A stretch of 64,000 bases of DNA from positions 109,436,183 through 109,500,182 of the forward strand of contig OY998180.1 in the NCBI GenBank assembly GCA_963921935.1, written 5' to 3'. A program made the position numbers and the translations under genes. This DNA comes from Galeruca laticollis. Lineage: Eukaryota > Arthropoda > Insecta > Coleoptera > Chrysomelidae. This document shows positions 22,201 through 32,311 of the stretch, piece by piece. Numbering within the stretch: the stretch's first letter is position 1; every line of letters starts with the position of its first letter. The notes below the pieces were generated by a model, which saw only the letters and a list, made by a program, of their open reading frames with translations, ran no database searches and had not been told where the DNA came from.

Positions 22201-23849
22201 TGCTTGTTCTAAAACCCCATAAAATGAAATAAAAGTCAAGTTTTTCAAAACACGTCTCATTTTATAGCCAGTTTTATGAAAACCGTATGAATGTTTGCAC
22301 TAAGTTCGAAAATAATGTATTAATCTAGTGAGTGACGTTTACGATGTACCAAGTAACTGTCAACTTTTATAAATAATTTTCAAATTGTCATTCTTTAAGG
22401 AATATTTGACAACAATGTTAATGTTTGTATCATTAATATATTTATATTATCTATACCAATTGCCGCCTTCTCATTCCGTAAAAGCAAAAGTCCATATTCC
22501 AAATACCTATAATATCATATCTACTTAAATCACTGTTTTTCTTTCACCTAATATTTGTAAATAATGATATTTTATATCGATTTTCAATCGGCGCGGTCTT
22601 CCAATGCTAGAGTTGATGATAGATGATGCAGTATTCTGTTGAAACTGAATCACCGGTAGTGCCAGTGATTTTACATTCACTGGTGAAATATCGTGGTTAC
22701 AGATATATTGACCAAGACTACTTATTGGAACCCTAAGCAATAGGAAACTCAAAAAGAACTTAAAAAACAAAGACATCACTACATCAATAGGAGCTAACGG
22801 AAATTACTTTGGATTGCTTATAAATATGATATAATAAAAAAAATTATTATAGCTTTAATAAATACCTTTTGACCATCCTTTCCCTGAAAATGTTCTTTAA
22901 CAGAAAAGTTCACCTCTAAGTCTTCTTCAGACTCGTTCTCATCAAACAAGGTGTTTTTGTACTTTTTACCATCGGATTTTTCTTTCTCTACAGTTTGTTT
23001 GGTATTATCAACATTATTGAAGGAATTGTCATCAAACACTATCTTCTTGTTTGATACAGAATCAACATTTGATAACGCAGATTTAATAAGAGATTTCTGA
23101 TTTTGGTATCCCTGTTTTAAAAGTTTTAGTGACTCTAATCGTTTAAGGTTAGCTGAAGATGTATTGACTGCCTCCTTTTTCTTACTTAGGTCTATTTTGA
23201 TAATAGGTTCTTTTCCAACCGATTCTATTTTTAGTGATTTTGAATGTTGAAATTTGCCTCTGTTGTTTTTAATTACTAGATCGGGAATATGATCATCAGC
23301 AAGAGAACTTGAAGAGGTGTGTTTAACATTATTTGTAATAATAGGCTTTTCTTCATCTTCTTCACTTTCAGAAGTACTACCTGAATCTAATGAAAATGTT
23401 TTCGTAACAGCAGCTTCCTTCATTCCGTTAACTTTTTTCTCTGGTTCCTCATCTTTTTTGACAGGTACGTTTTCAGTTTTTGGATTACTTTCTCTTTCTC
23501 GTTTCAGTCGCTCTAAAAAGCTTTCTCTTGCAATCTGAAGACTAACACGTTGGCCTAGCCATTTTCCTTTTGAAAAATCATTAAAACCTAGAAGTTAATA
23601 AATAAAATATGTTTTAATTGTCTAGTAATATATGATTTGGGAAAACTTACACTGATTCAAACTTTTAGCATCTATTTTAATTGTAACATAAGCGAAAAAT
23701 AAAGAAGTATTTTTCTGTCCCAGTTCTTTACGTTCTTTAATTTCAACGGAGGTAATTTCGCCATACTTTCCAAACGCAGTTTCTATCTGCTCTTTTGTCG
23801 CCGTTTCCGGCAAGTCACTAATAAATATTCTATTTGATTCCAATTTCAT
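12287..23849 (-). CDS. NOL8: Nucleolar protein 8 (NOL8/viriato-like), four coding exons
   Basis: Coding exons 23849-23651, 23587-22866, 13284-12813 and 12759-12287 splice with GT..AG borders to 1866 bp, exactly 621 codons plus stop. Residues 1-75 form one RRM with RNP2 (RIFISDLP, 8-14) and RNP1-like LFFAYVTI (50-57). The KGKWLGQRVSLQIARESFL segment follows, then a disordered acidic/Ser-rich region. From residue 308 comes the conserved LQSKYKNDKRFTLDQRF block, next FRKADIQ and SMIRFDPSQPEHSKYE. The C-terminus has PSWTDPFFFKLDD (about 525-537) and a very basic tail. This order fits NOL8, an RNA-binding nucleolar protein of pre-rRNA processing (viriato in Drosophila). Intron 2 is 9581 bp and full of nested transposons. 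All junction phases agree, so the gene looks intact. Confidence 0.88.
13837..14933 (+). pseudogene. LOA-like ORF1, DUF4780-type protein
   Basis: Two frames join near 14210-14220. The first (to 14232) carries a basic low-complexity part and LSGAGVRKYLRLLNQGISPEE, a helical motif common in DUF4780 ORF1 proteins. The second (14220-14933) holds the DUF4780-like fold: the ADQLSTLEDTLVKELC helix, HFRCGMILVDCGSQESADWL, then SNLTTGAWKIL and ILMIGIDHQSGEALKAGGY. The protein ends with a basic stretch. A single frame change near 14215 separates the halves. The role would be nucleic-acid binding in the retrotransposon particle (family knowledge). Confidence 0.6.
15200..16049 (+). pseudogene. LOA-like ORF2, AP endonuclease domain
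   Basis: The frame gives LDIVLIQEPWINKEG with the endonuclease Glu, SPRGRVILRNNIKY, ISSAYFVGDG, ITIGCDDNAHNTVWGSY (the usual 'GDFNAH..WG' with changes), LDVTIVN, and SDPSLSNHRIIEF, where 'SDH' is expected. The domain is recognisable, but its catalytic 'GD.N' and 'SDH' motifs are altered to GCDDN and SNH. The frame is broken after 16049. Confidence 0.6.
16050..18129 (+). pseudogene. LOA-like ORF2, reverse transcriptase and partial RNase H
   Basis: RT blocks are spread over frames: PRSFRPICLTSFLLKKMEKV and CQHAYRVGRSTETALYQL (16589-16903), KATRGTPQGGVISPLL (about 16984-17030), then GYPDDIVLIE where the YADD box is expected (about 17060). A thumb/connection segment follows (17240-17570). RNase H starts with IIWYTDGSKTTAGAGAVVLG and VFQAEILAIKRC (about 17855-18000). 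The frame then jumps to the extreme C-terminus (CFGQETCKSED) because about 570 bp, including the last RNase H motifs, are missing compared with the second copy. The element cannot be active. Confidence 0.65.
18811..20684 (-). CDS. LINE reverse transcriptase part of ORF2
   Basis: A linker (20684-20466) continues the endonuclease frame; a one-base shift in an A-run near 20490 leads into the long frame 20466-18811. RT blocks in order: LMIGPDGIPNLVLK, WKESFVSPIFKSGSRNDIKN, DEQHGFRGGRSTVTNLL, IYTDFSKAFDRVNH, SSGVPQGGHCSPLLFSLFVN, CEFLMFADDLKLF (FADD catalytic box), DLGILFDSHLSF. The C-terminal region follows with QRMLGFTLRNC and LEYGTCIWTP. No RNase H follows, which separates it from the I- and LOA-type elements in this window. 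All catalytic motifs look intact. Confidence 0.85.
20694..21617 (-). CDS. LINE endonuclease part of ORF2
   Basis: AP-type endonuclease of about 230 residues plus linker. Visible motifs are MYYQNASGMRTK (start strand), IIAESWLYDDI (catalytic Glu), NRGGGVLVMVKN, FIVGGIYIPPRS, LYIVGDFNLPEAQW (GDFN) and LDLLFTN. Near SDTINHTSY the expected 'SDH' is replaced by SDT. The frame ends with a TAA at 20694-20696, and the same frame continues beyond it, so the stop is a lesion within ORF2. Confidence 0.75.
   Translation of the reverse strand: MYYQNASGMRTKISDFGLAVNSSNYDIVIIAESWLYDDIYSEELSCSNYNIFRADRNVQITGKNRGGGVLVMVKNHIQASIINKSETTFEQLFVLCKCLGVKFIVGGIYIPPRSSEDLYRDHCLTVEQICAEYPNVKLYIVGDFNLPEAQWSNADNGVSVRCPANSSALELAQMYGFYSMYQMVDVPNSRNIFLDLLFTNDCFTECIKSLDPIFSDTINHTSYTCSFKLRNARLDPLMVEDFYFDFRNGNYQGLNDYLFSINWCHILNIRDINVMVSEFYKVLNYGIQLFVPQKKFRTSNFPSYFSA
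22050..22190 (+). pseudogene. RTE-like RT C-terminal scrap
   Basis: One frame reads RIQQGNKCFYALKDTFKSK then IKIYKTVIRPVVLYTA. This is the thumb/connection segment of RTE-like RTs ('KLYKTLIRPVVLYG.E.W'). No other domain is attached. Confidence 0.55.
22191..22865. other. Remainder of NOL8 intron 2, unassigned
   Basis: AT-rich intronic sequence next to NOL8 exon 2. No further element is recognised. Confidence 0.4.
22866..23849 (-). CDS. NOL8: NOL8 exons 1 and 2 (RRM and Ser/acidic region)
   Basis: Exon 1 (23849-23651) begins at the ATG in CAT 23847-23849. It ends one base into a codon before GTAAGTTTTC. Exon 2 (23587-22866) starts after TTCTAG and restores codon Cys67. It ends in phase 0 before GTATTTATT. 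It encodes the RRM, the LERLKRERE basic helix, and a region with STSESEEDEEK and ESEEDLEVNF acidic clusters. Confidence 0.85.
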
Positions 23850-24270
23850 TTTATTTTACTCATGTGTACAAAATGATACAAAAAGTTTGGTTATATTTGG
23901 ATAATCATAACCTCCAGTTAACAATTCTTCTTTCAGTACTTCAAAATCTCATTATATAAGAATAACCAGTTATGAGCGAATTTTGCACATCCATGAGTTC
24001 ATCTCAAAGAAACGATATTATACAAAAACATTCAATCCACAAAAGGGTTTGTGATTCAATTTTTAGTTGAATGTTTCTGATATTATATAAACCACTTGGC
24101 ACTATAAAGATATTCTCAAACGAAATTTCATTCATTAGCAGATGGTGTGCTATAGTCTATAAAGTATAAAGGTGTATTATGGTTATTATTGGCTGCACAG
24201 TTTTGAGAAGTGAAATTGATCCAGTAGCGTACGGATATGACAAGATTGATAAGACGTATCGCCCTCGATC

Positions 24271-24296
24271 CATAGAAATTATATATAATTTCTATG
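24271..24296. repeat. Perfect 26 bp palindrome
   Basis: Starts CATAGAAATTATA and is fully self-complementary about 24283/24284. Nearly all A and T at its centre. Confidence 0.85.
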
Positions 24297-24486
24297 CCTC
24301 TATCTGGGATGTGGACTGTATCCAAATAAAAACATTATTTTAACATAGGGGGGTAGTTTTGATCATATGAATACTAAGAAACACAATAGTTCTCCTTACT
24401 TTAAGGCAGTTACTTAATATTTAATAAATAAAATTTAAATAAATCAGTTTCAAGTTTACTTGACATTGAACACCAATCAGGGTTTA

Positions 24487-24671
24487 TGACGTCATCTGTT
24501 CCCAAAGATCATCTAACGTGAATAAATAGTTTTCAGGTGCTTTTTTGTAGTACTGTCACACTGAGACAACGCACAACATTTATAAAACTTTGAATTAATC
24601 TTTTATAACAATTAGGTATTACGAAAAAACTCCATTGACAACTCACTGGTGTTTGGGAACAAATGACGTCA
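24487..24671. repeat. Small inverted-repeat element (MITE-like)
   Basis: TGACGTCATCTGTTCCCAAA at 24487-24506 is matched in reverse complement by TTTGGGAACAAATGACGTCA at 24652-24671, with one mismatch. Similarity fades outside. Each arm carries a TGACGTCA octamer. No coding capacity. Confidence 0.6.
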
Positions 24672-24889
24672 CAACGGTGCGTGACAAGTATTGGCGCTTT
24701 CGCGTGAAATGTGAAACGTTATTTAAAATACATTATTTTTAAGCCTTTAGTCATATTTAAAAAAATAATAAATATTTTCGGCTATCTTAGGCTCTAATGC
24801 ACGATTTAAATCACTTTCTAAAAAATAGTCAACATCCCTATTATATATTTACTTATTTTTAAGGGGGACAGTTTGTAGGCAGTTTTTAA

Positions 24890-25560
24890 ATTAAATTGCG
24901 TCCACCAATCAATCTGCCAGGAAATCTATCATTTAGCCACTGTCTAACTGGAAGAAAGTAATGTGGTGGAGCTCCATCTTGTCGGGAGTGAATAAGATCT
25001 TCTTGCAAAATCATGTTACCAGCCGCATTAATTTGATTTTTCTAACTAGTTGTTATTAAGGGGTCTATTATTTCTTCAAGCAAATTTAAGCAGATCTCAT
25101 CAGTTAGATTTTCCTCAATGAATAAAGGTTCAATAATTATTCCCAAGAATACCAGACCACGCGTTCACTTTCTTTGGATATTTTGTATGACCTTTCCTAA
25201 AAAGTTGCGGATTTTCATGGCTAGCGACAATTTTGTTGCTTGTAGTTTTCAGTTATAAAAGCCGTCATTGTTTCACAAAATTCTATCTTTCAGTCGAAAT
25301 TGTGGTTAAAAAGCTGTTGAAGTTTTGCATTTTATACGGGTGAAATTTATTTAACTGTAGTGCTTTCCTTACTGTTTCGTGAGACATTCCTACTTCGCGT
25401 GCCACACTGCGAAGTAATGTGGTGGGTTCTGCAGTAAAGATGCCTAAAACATCTGTTTGTGCTGCTTCATCTAAAACACGGCGACTATTTGTTTTTTGTG
25501 AGCAACGGAACCAGTTTCACTAAACTCTTAGCAACTAATTCCAGAAAATATTTATAAAGC
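24890..25560 (-). pseudogene. Mariner-like (DUF4817-type) transposase relic
   Basis: The minus strand, read through several frame changes, shows ETGSVAHKK, RRVLDEAAQTDVLG, TTLLRSVAREVGMSHETVRK (helix-turn-helix), LNKFHPYKMQ, FCETM, NPQLFRKGHTKYPKKVN then AWSGILG, FIEENLTDE, and RQDGAPPHYFLPVRQWLNDR with FPGRLIGG at the left end. These are ordered landmarks of insect DD(D/E) transposases whose N-terminus is called DUF4817. The last catalytic block ('SPDLTPLDF') is missing and stops are frequent. It is a different lineage from the element at 54903-57659. Confidence 0.65.
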
Positions 25561-25974
25561 AAATTACTATTTGGATGAAATTAACTGTCTCGACCGTTAC
25601 TTCGTGGAATCTACTCATATTACTGTTTTAAATGAAACTTACTGTTTCTAGACAATTCCACAATATATTGAAAAAAGTGTTAAAAATTTGACAATTGTTT
25701 CGATATCAAATATCATCGTCAGATAATCTGTTCATGGAAGTCGTCAATGAACAGATAAATCTAGGGAGTTCTCCACTTTTAAACTGTTTTTTAAAGTGAT
25801 AACTGTAAATATTAGCAGCTATAGTGTTCCTGGTATTCTATATCATTGCACAGTTATACTGATCTTAATTGGGAAAAAAGATATCCAGGATATCCCCATA
25901 GGGCTAATAATATCTAAGCTTTAATATTTATAATATCATATCTTCTTTTTTCTATTCATCATTATCACTTAGCG

Positions 25975-26753
25975 CTACAACCCTGGGAGGGTCTTGGCTG
26001 ACTGCACAACTTTATTCCAGGAGGCCCTGTCTTCCATCAACCTGTAATCGAGTGGGATGCTCATTTTTTGGAGGTATGATCTTATGTTGTCTCTCCAACG
26101 CATTCTGGGGCGTCCGAGTGGTCTTTTGCCTGTTGGAGTCTCTTCCCATATCAGTTTTACAAGTATTTCGTCGTGTAGCCTCTGTACGTGTCCTGCCCAT
26201 CTTAAACGCTGGGGTTTAATCTCCTGGATAATATCGCTATCTTTGTATAGTTCTTGGACCTCTGCATTAGTTCTAATGCGATATCGGTTGGTCGTCGGAT
26301 CGTGGTAGGGTCCAAATATTTTTCTGAGAATCTTTCGTTCGAAGCATCTGAGTTTATCTTCGTTTGCTTTCGTCATTGTGTCCACGTTTCGCTATCATAT
26401 GTTATTATGGGTCTGATGATAGTTTTATATATCTTGATTTTTGAAGCCCTTGTTAGACTCTTTGATTTCATAAGCTATTGAGTGCAAAAATACAGCCTGT
26501 TGCGGATTGAAGGTATTTGAAGTGTTCTACTCTTTCGAAGTTGAAATTGTTTATTGTGACGTTTCGTCCTAATCTATATCTTCGTGCCGTTCTATTTACG
26601 CACATATATTTCGTATTTTCCTCGTTAATTCTTAGTCCTAATTTGCTTGTTGTTTTCTCGGTCTTGTCGAAAATGTCCTTTATTGTTACGACAGAATCCC
26701 CGATGATGTCGATGTCATCTGCGTATGCTAACAGCAATTTGGAACCTAATTAA
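25975..26753 (-). pseudogene. RTE-like LINE, RT C-terminal half
   Basis: The right segment (26737-26468) has LLAYADDIDIIGD (YADD box) and LGLRINEENTKYM. The left segment (26385-25975) has LRCFERKILRKIFGP, RLRWAGHVQRLHDE, GRPRMRWRDNIRS and SWNKVVQSAKTLPGL, the typical C-terminus of RTE-type RTs. A gap of about 80 bp with a frame change separates them. Endonuclease and early RT motifs are absent, as in a 5'-truncated copy. Confidence 0.75.
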
Positions 26754-26759
26754 TTCAAT

Positions 26760-28802
26760 GTTTTTGGATTATGATATGGTTCGTCGGTTCCAAGTTTGTC
26801 AGAAAAAGAGCCGAAATTATACCAAGTCCATGTATCTACAATACCATCCACACTTTTTGTAATTCATTCATTATTTCACTGCTGGCGTTTAGGATTGATG
26901 GCCGCAAAAATAAACGTGTTTATGAATGAATAACACTCTCTATTGTATATTATTACTCTAAGGATTATTCTTCGTTTGACAGGGGTGTCAAAATTAATTT
27001 TTCAAAATTATTCAATTTGTTTCTAAGTAGATAAAAATAAGGAACATTAACTTGAAATTTTTTATAAAGATTAAACACCTTTCATTTGGGGAGCACATGA
27101 GAAACCCTTAAAAGGAAAAAAATTATAAAAATAAATAACTGATCAAATCATGTGATGAATAAATTTCATAATGTGTTTAAATAATGTGAATCAATGGTTA
27201 TGGATGAGAGACGTTAAAAAAATTAATGAACACTTTATAAAGACTACAACCTATGAACTAAGTGAAACTAGAGTAAAAAGACCGGGGGACCAAATATCCG
27301 AAGAGTGAAAATGCAAGCTGAAGAGGGAAAAGAAAAGTAGAGAGACAGATAATAAACTTTAATATTAGTGTAGTGTACAGGAAAACGCTTAAATAGTGAA
27401 AAAACTTAATTTTAATTTTGTTATTTTTTTTAAGTTAAATGACAATTTAGAATTTAGTTTAATATAATTTTTTTACGAAGTTCAGAGTGGTAGACCTTGA
27501 ATGGGCTAGTTTCATGGGTATGAATTAACAAGTGAAATCATATCACAAGTATTAAAAATATCATATATTTTTCTATGATAACGATATTTATCTCAAAAAG
27601 TTATAAATATCTTCGAAAATTAGATTTAAAAATTTTATTAGATTTAAATAAACCGCTGTAAGTTGACCAATGACAGAAGCCCTTGTTGTCAGATTGAAAG
27701 TACGCTCTGTTGACAAATCCTACTTGACTATGCAAGTTGATTAATACCATATTAATACAAAGTGAAAGTCGACTAGAAGAATTTGACAATTGACAATCAA
27801 TATCCACAACCATCCTCTAACAGATATCATCCTCGCTAACTTTTTAGTTGTTTGTTATATTATTTTATAGTAGAAAATGTGCTTCTGTTTGTTTGCCTTT
27901 TAAAAGACATCGTTAAAATGTTAAAATGGATCCAGGTTTCACCGAAGCTAATTCGACAAATCTTCCTCAAGTGGATGTGAACATGTCACTCGAACTCCCC
28001 TAAACAGAAGAAGAGTAAGCGATCCGGTACTAAATCGAGTTTGGAACTCTGTGGTCACGCAATTTGTGTATGTGTGTTACATGACACGTTTTCCAAACAA
28101 CTCAACCTACATGGAGAACATTTAATTTTCATTATACATACATTTTACGTTATATTTTCTATTTTGAAAGCATCATCACTGTATGTACGAATTTTTAAAA
28201 AACTCATTCGATCTTGCCCGCAAAAGAGCCGGGCCCCCTTAAGACAAATGTCTATAATCATAAAACATATATAAAAACAATCTCAAAAGAGTTAGACAAA
28301 ACTCTCATCATAGTCAGACACTCGTGGTCACTACCTTACACATTGACAAATGAATTATTACTTGCACTCGCATACAATTGCACCTTAATCAAACTTATAG
28401 TCATACTCATATTGGCACTCAAAGCTCACATTCATAATACTTGTACATTTACTCGTACTTACATGTGCATTTACATTCATTCGTACTTACTCTTACTCAC
28501 TTGTTGTTGCACGCACTCATACTTGCTCTAATCTCATGAGCACACTCTCTTACTCGCATATACATTCTTAATACAAATCGTACTCAATGTATTCCCATTT
28601 TACTTACACTCACTTGAATTCACAACCTCATTCCAATTCTACTAGCACTCATAGTAGCACTCACTTACACTTGTAATTATAATGTCATTCAAACTTGTGA
28701 AGCAATAAACTTGAACTCATACCCATACTCTTGCTTACACTTGAAAACTTAGTTATACCCTCTCTTGCGTTGTACATGCATTACAGCCTCAATCTCTCGT
28801 GC
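26760..28802. other. Intergenic, largely unassigned
   Basis: No supported gene. A short frame from the ATG at about 27928 (MDPGFTEANSTNLPQVDV) resembles the start of some LINE ORF1 proteins but stops after 25 codons. From about 28320 to 28780 the plus strand becomes rich in irregular CACTCATAC/CTTAC-like words, a low-complexity lead-in to the minisatellites. Confidence 0.4.
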
Positions 28803-29050
28803 CATATCCAAACACTGGGAAATCCGAGGTTCCTGGACCGTTACTCGTAAAACAAACTGGTACCACACTTTTGTCGAACTAGAATTGACATAAACAATCT
28901 TTTTCTTTTCTTTTATTTTCTCATAGCTATATTAATTCCTCACATATCTCGTACCATATCCAAACACTGGGAAGTCCGAGGTTCCTGGACCATTACTCGT
29001 AAAACAAACGGTACCACACTTGTCGAACTAGAATCGACTTAAACATTCTT
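28803..29050. repeat. Direct duplication of about 95 bp
   Basis: Two copies, about 28803-28900 and 28953-29050, share CATATCCAAACACTGGGAA, CCGAGGTTCCTGGACC and TTACTCGTAAAACAAAC with small changes. They lie about 150 bp apart, directly before the 48 bp array. Confidence 0.75.
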
Positions 29051-29530
29051 ATCGTTTACAACTCTAGCCTATTTCTAGAGTATATTGCATACATTCTTAT
29101 CGTTTACAACTCTAGTCTATTTCTAGAGTATATTGCATACATTCTTATCGTTTACAACTCTAGCCTCTTTTCTAGAGTATATTGCATACATTCTTATCGT
29201 TTACAACTCTAGCCTATTTATAGAGTATATTGCATACATTCTTATCGTTTATGACTCTAGCCTATATCTAGAGTGTATTGCATACATTCTTATCGTTTAC
29301 AACTCTAGCCTATTTCTAGTGTATATTGCATACATTCTTATCGTTTACAACTCTAGCCTATTTCTAGAGTATATTGCATACATTCGTATCGTTTACAACT
29401 CTAGCATATTTCTAGAGTATATTGCATATACATTCTTATCGTTTACAACTCTAGCCTATTTCTAGAGTATATTGCATACATTCTTATCGTTAACAACTTT
29501 AGCCTATTTCTAGAGTACACTGCATACATT
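29041..29530. repeat. Minisatellite, period about 48 bp, about 10 copies
   Basis: Each unit contains CATTCTTATCGTTTACAACT followed by a CTAGCCTATTTCTAGAG segment and ATATTGCATA. Because 48 is divisible by 3, a chance open frame runs through the array; it is not taken as a gene. Confidence 0.9.
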
Positions 29531-29561
29531 AGTACCCTTAAAAACAAGAACTAGCATACAT

Positions 29562-29880
29562 CTAGAACTCTTGTTCATTTATTACATTCATGACGTTATA
29601 GTCCTTACAACACTCTAACCTCAACTCTTGTTCATTCGTTACATTCATGACGTTAGAGTCCTTACAACACTCTAACCTCAACTCTTGTTCATTTGTTACA
29701 TTCATGACGTTAGAGTCCTTACAACACTCTAACCTCAACTCTTGTTCATTCGTTACATTCATGACGTTGGAGTCCTTACAACACTCTAACCTCAACTCTT
29801 GTTCATTCGTTACATCCATGACGTTAGAGTCCTTACAACACTCCAACATCAAACCTTATCATTTCTTACATTCTTGACGT
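29562..29880. repeat. Minisatellite, period 57 bp, about 5-6 copies
   Basis: The unit holds CTCTTGTTCATTCGTTACAT, TCATGACGTTAGAGTCCTTA and CAACACTCTAACCTCAA. Copies are nearly identical in the middle and decay at the right end (to about 29950). Period 57 keeps both strands open, producing 19-residue repeats such as LECCKDSNVMNVTNEQELR; probably non-coding. Confidence 0.9.
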
Positions 29881-29889
29881 TAGAGCCCT

Positions 29890-31546
29890 TACAACTCTAA
29901 CATCAACCCTAAACATTAGTTTACACTCATGACGTCAGAGTTCTTACAACACTCTGACACCAACATCAGGTTACTTTCACCACCCCTATACATTTACTTA
30001 TACAATTATATTTACAAGTATTCACTTTCATACGCAATCCTTTTTCAGAGCCCTATACACTCTCACGCTACCTAACCCTTTCATTAACATCAGCATTCGA
30101 TGTCTGAGAGCAGCCATCTCTCACCTTTCTTCCATTCTTCCTGCGCCCCCAATATGTACGAATTTGATTTAATTACCAAATTCTCCTGTGATTTTTATTT
30201 CCAACTTCCCCTGCATAACACAATTCATATATTCTGCCCAAAAAACATATAACGAAATATATCATTATTCTCAACATTCAATATTATTTTACATCAACAA
30301 AATTCCATTTTAACGTCACTATCACATAAGAAATACAGATAAATATCGTCTTATGAATTTCCACTTAATATTTAAAAGTACCCGACACCTTATCGCTTCA
30401 TAAAAACTCTCTTCCAAACTCTGTTATCTGTATCTACCAAACCTTTTTAGGCCACAAAAAATCACCCCAACTGCATACTTTTCACTCCTGTATCTGACCG
30501 TTACATTTCAAAATCTTTTATCCCATTGGTCAAATCCTAATATTTTCTTCCTTCCTCGCAACCACATTAACCGACCTATAAATATGCACGATACCTTACT
30601 TTTAGTCACTTCCCAGTCGGCATTCATACACTTCACAGTCGGCATTCATACACTTCTCAGTCATCCTTCATTCTCTCTCTTCATCAATCATACGTCGTAC
30701 ACCACGTTACTAATCTTATAAGACAACATCGGCATGAGACCGGTAAATCATTATTACAAGTAATTCATTCATTAACTCCATCACATAAGGTGATAATTAA
30801 TTAAAAGTGCAAATACTTCTGCTTCAGTGAAATTCTTACGTGTTCAAGCAAAAAGAACAACTTATATCTTTGAGCAATATAACTGACATCATGAAAGTGA
30901 AATAATTGTTTAATTTATACAGCCGACATAATCCTACGAATATCACAGTGAACATCATATAAGGTCCTTCGAGCGAAGTAAAAACTACAACACCCGTTCC
31001 ATTTATTATCTCTAAATAAAAAAGGGATAATAAAACACTGCAGTTTAAAATATATATTTCCAAATTTCTTTGACTACGAGAGAGTTACCTTTTTTAATAA
31101 GAGGCACCCGATTAGGAGAACATTATTTGAAAGAATACGTTTTGACAGTACTTTGCGTTTCTCTTTAACGGTTGTTAAAGAAAAAATATAACTAGTCTAC
31201 TTATAAAGTTTTCCCTCGTGACAACAGCGCAAAATACCTTTGTTTGCCATTGGCTCTAGCTTACCACAGTCTACAACAAGAATTCAAATTTCAATATTTT
31301 TTTTCATTTTTATTTGAAATCGTAGAGTGGCATTATTAGACGCAAATTCTTAGTTCAGACCCAATATATGTTGTGACATTATCATTGAATTTCATGAAAA
31401 AATTATCATTGTGATATGTTTCAATAAGGGGAGAAAACAGTTGAATTTTTATTTGCGAAAAAAGAAGGGTTGGTTAGAAAGAAAAATTTGTCACGGGGTT
31501 GTCAGATGAAAATATTACAAAGAAAAAGGAGATTATAATAGTATAT
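29890..31546. other. Intergenic, no supported gene
   Basis: Contains a TATAAATATGC string near 30580, then two adjacent copies of CAGTCGGCATTCATACACTT between about 30610 and 30660. No LTR pair or coding domain is recognised. Confidence 0.35.
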
Positions 31547-31665
31547 TAAAGTATAAGTGGATAAAGAGGTCTTTCAAACACGCGCGATTTTTCGAGCACG
31601 ACGGCGCAGCCGAGTGCTCGAAATAGAGCAAGTGTTTGAAAGACCAGTTATCCACGAATACTTTA
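31547..31665. repeat. Foldback hairpin element, 119 bp
   Basis: Left arm 31547-31599 and right arm 31614-31665 are imperfect inverted repeats. They share GGTCTTTCAAACAC / GTGTTTGAAAGACC, CGAGCAC / GTGCTCG and TGGATAA / TTATCCA. The loop is about 14 bp and GC-rich. Confidence 0.8.
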
Positions 31666-31670
31666 CGCTA

Positions 31671-32311
31671 TTTTTTTTTATTAGTGCACTTTGAAATCAT
31701 AAAATATTATTATTATATTATTACTACAAAAAAATGGATGTCCGTCCTCGATGCCCAGCCAAGTTTCGTGACAGTCCATCCTAAATAGTATTTATTTTTA
31801 TTTGACGTTACGAGGTACTGCTGGTTTAAAGCACTTTTTTTATTTTTTTACTTATATATGTTTTTTTCTCATTTCATTCATTTTTTTGTGCTTATTTAGT
31901 TTTTTTTCTCATTTTTTCATCATTCATTTTTTTGTGCTTATTTAGTTTTTTTTAGTTTTTTTACTTGTATACGTTTTTTTTTTCTCCTTTTTTCATTTCA
32001 TTCATTTTTTTTGTGCTTATTTAGTTTTTTTTCTCATTTTTTCATTTCATTCATTTCTTTGTGCTTTTTTTTTCTACAATATCATGTTAGTACTTTTAGT
32101 TAAGTTATGAAGGAGTCGTTTTACTTCTATCTCTTCTGATGCTAGTATGGTTAAAAGATTAGCTGGTAATGCTATAAACTTGGAAAGTTTACTGTAAAAT
32201 TGTTTTGATGCTGCTTCATTGAATTTACACTACTCTAAAAGACAATGTTCCAATGATCCGATCTCGCCACATCTGCAGTTCTCGTTTTCTGTTAGTTTAA
32301 ATGTCTTCATA
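31671..32311 (-). pseudogene. 3' end of the degraded LINE: ORF2 tail and 3' UTR
   Basis: Read from 32311 leftward, the ORF2 tail reads MKTFKLTENENCRCGEIGSL then EHCLLE, a stop, and CKFNEAASKQFYSKLSKFI, ending at a TAG near 32080. The Cys/His pattern (C-x-C...H-C...C) is the usual C-terminal zinc-finger-like segment after RNase H. The 3' UTR contains an A-rich, GAAATGAATG-type low-complexity stretch repeated several times (32060-31850) and ends with AATAAAAAAAAA. Confidence 0.7.
32301..32311. repeat. TSD of I-type LINE copy 1, left half
   Basis: ATGTCTTCATA here is repeated exactly at 37891-37901, immediately after the poly(A) tail of the plus-strand LINE. Confidence 0.9.

Larger units (their letters stand above)
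23850..24889. other. Upstream flank of NOL8, no gene
   Basis: Holds the presumed NOL8 promoter on its left edge (no clear TATA box close to the ATG), a palindrome at 24271-24296 and an inverted-repeat element at about 24480-24680. No coding sequence is recognised. Confidence 0.4.

Noticed and set aside
29133..29465. 110-codon frame with 16-residue repeats
   Set aside because: It follows the 48 bp minisatellite exactly; no start context, no relatives, period divisible by three explains it.
29562..29852. 96-codon frame with 19-residue LECCKDSNV-type repeats, open on both strands
   Set aside because: Explained by the 57 bp minisatellite; opposite strand is equally open.
30153..30840. Possible solo LTR (TGTACGAATT start, TATAAATATGC near 30580)
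   Set aside because: No matching TG...CA ends or TSD could be identified, and no second copy lies in the window.
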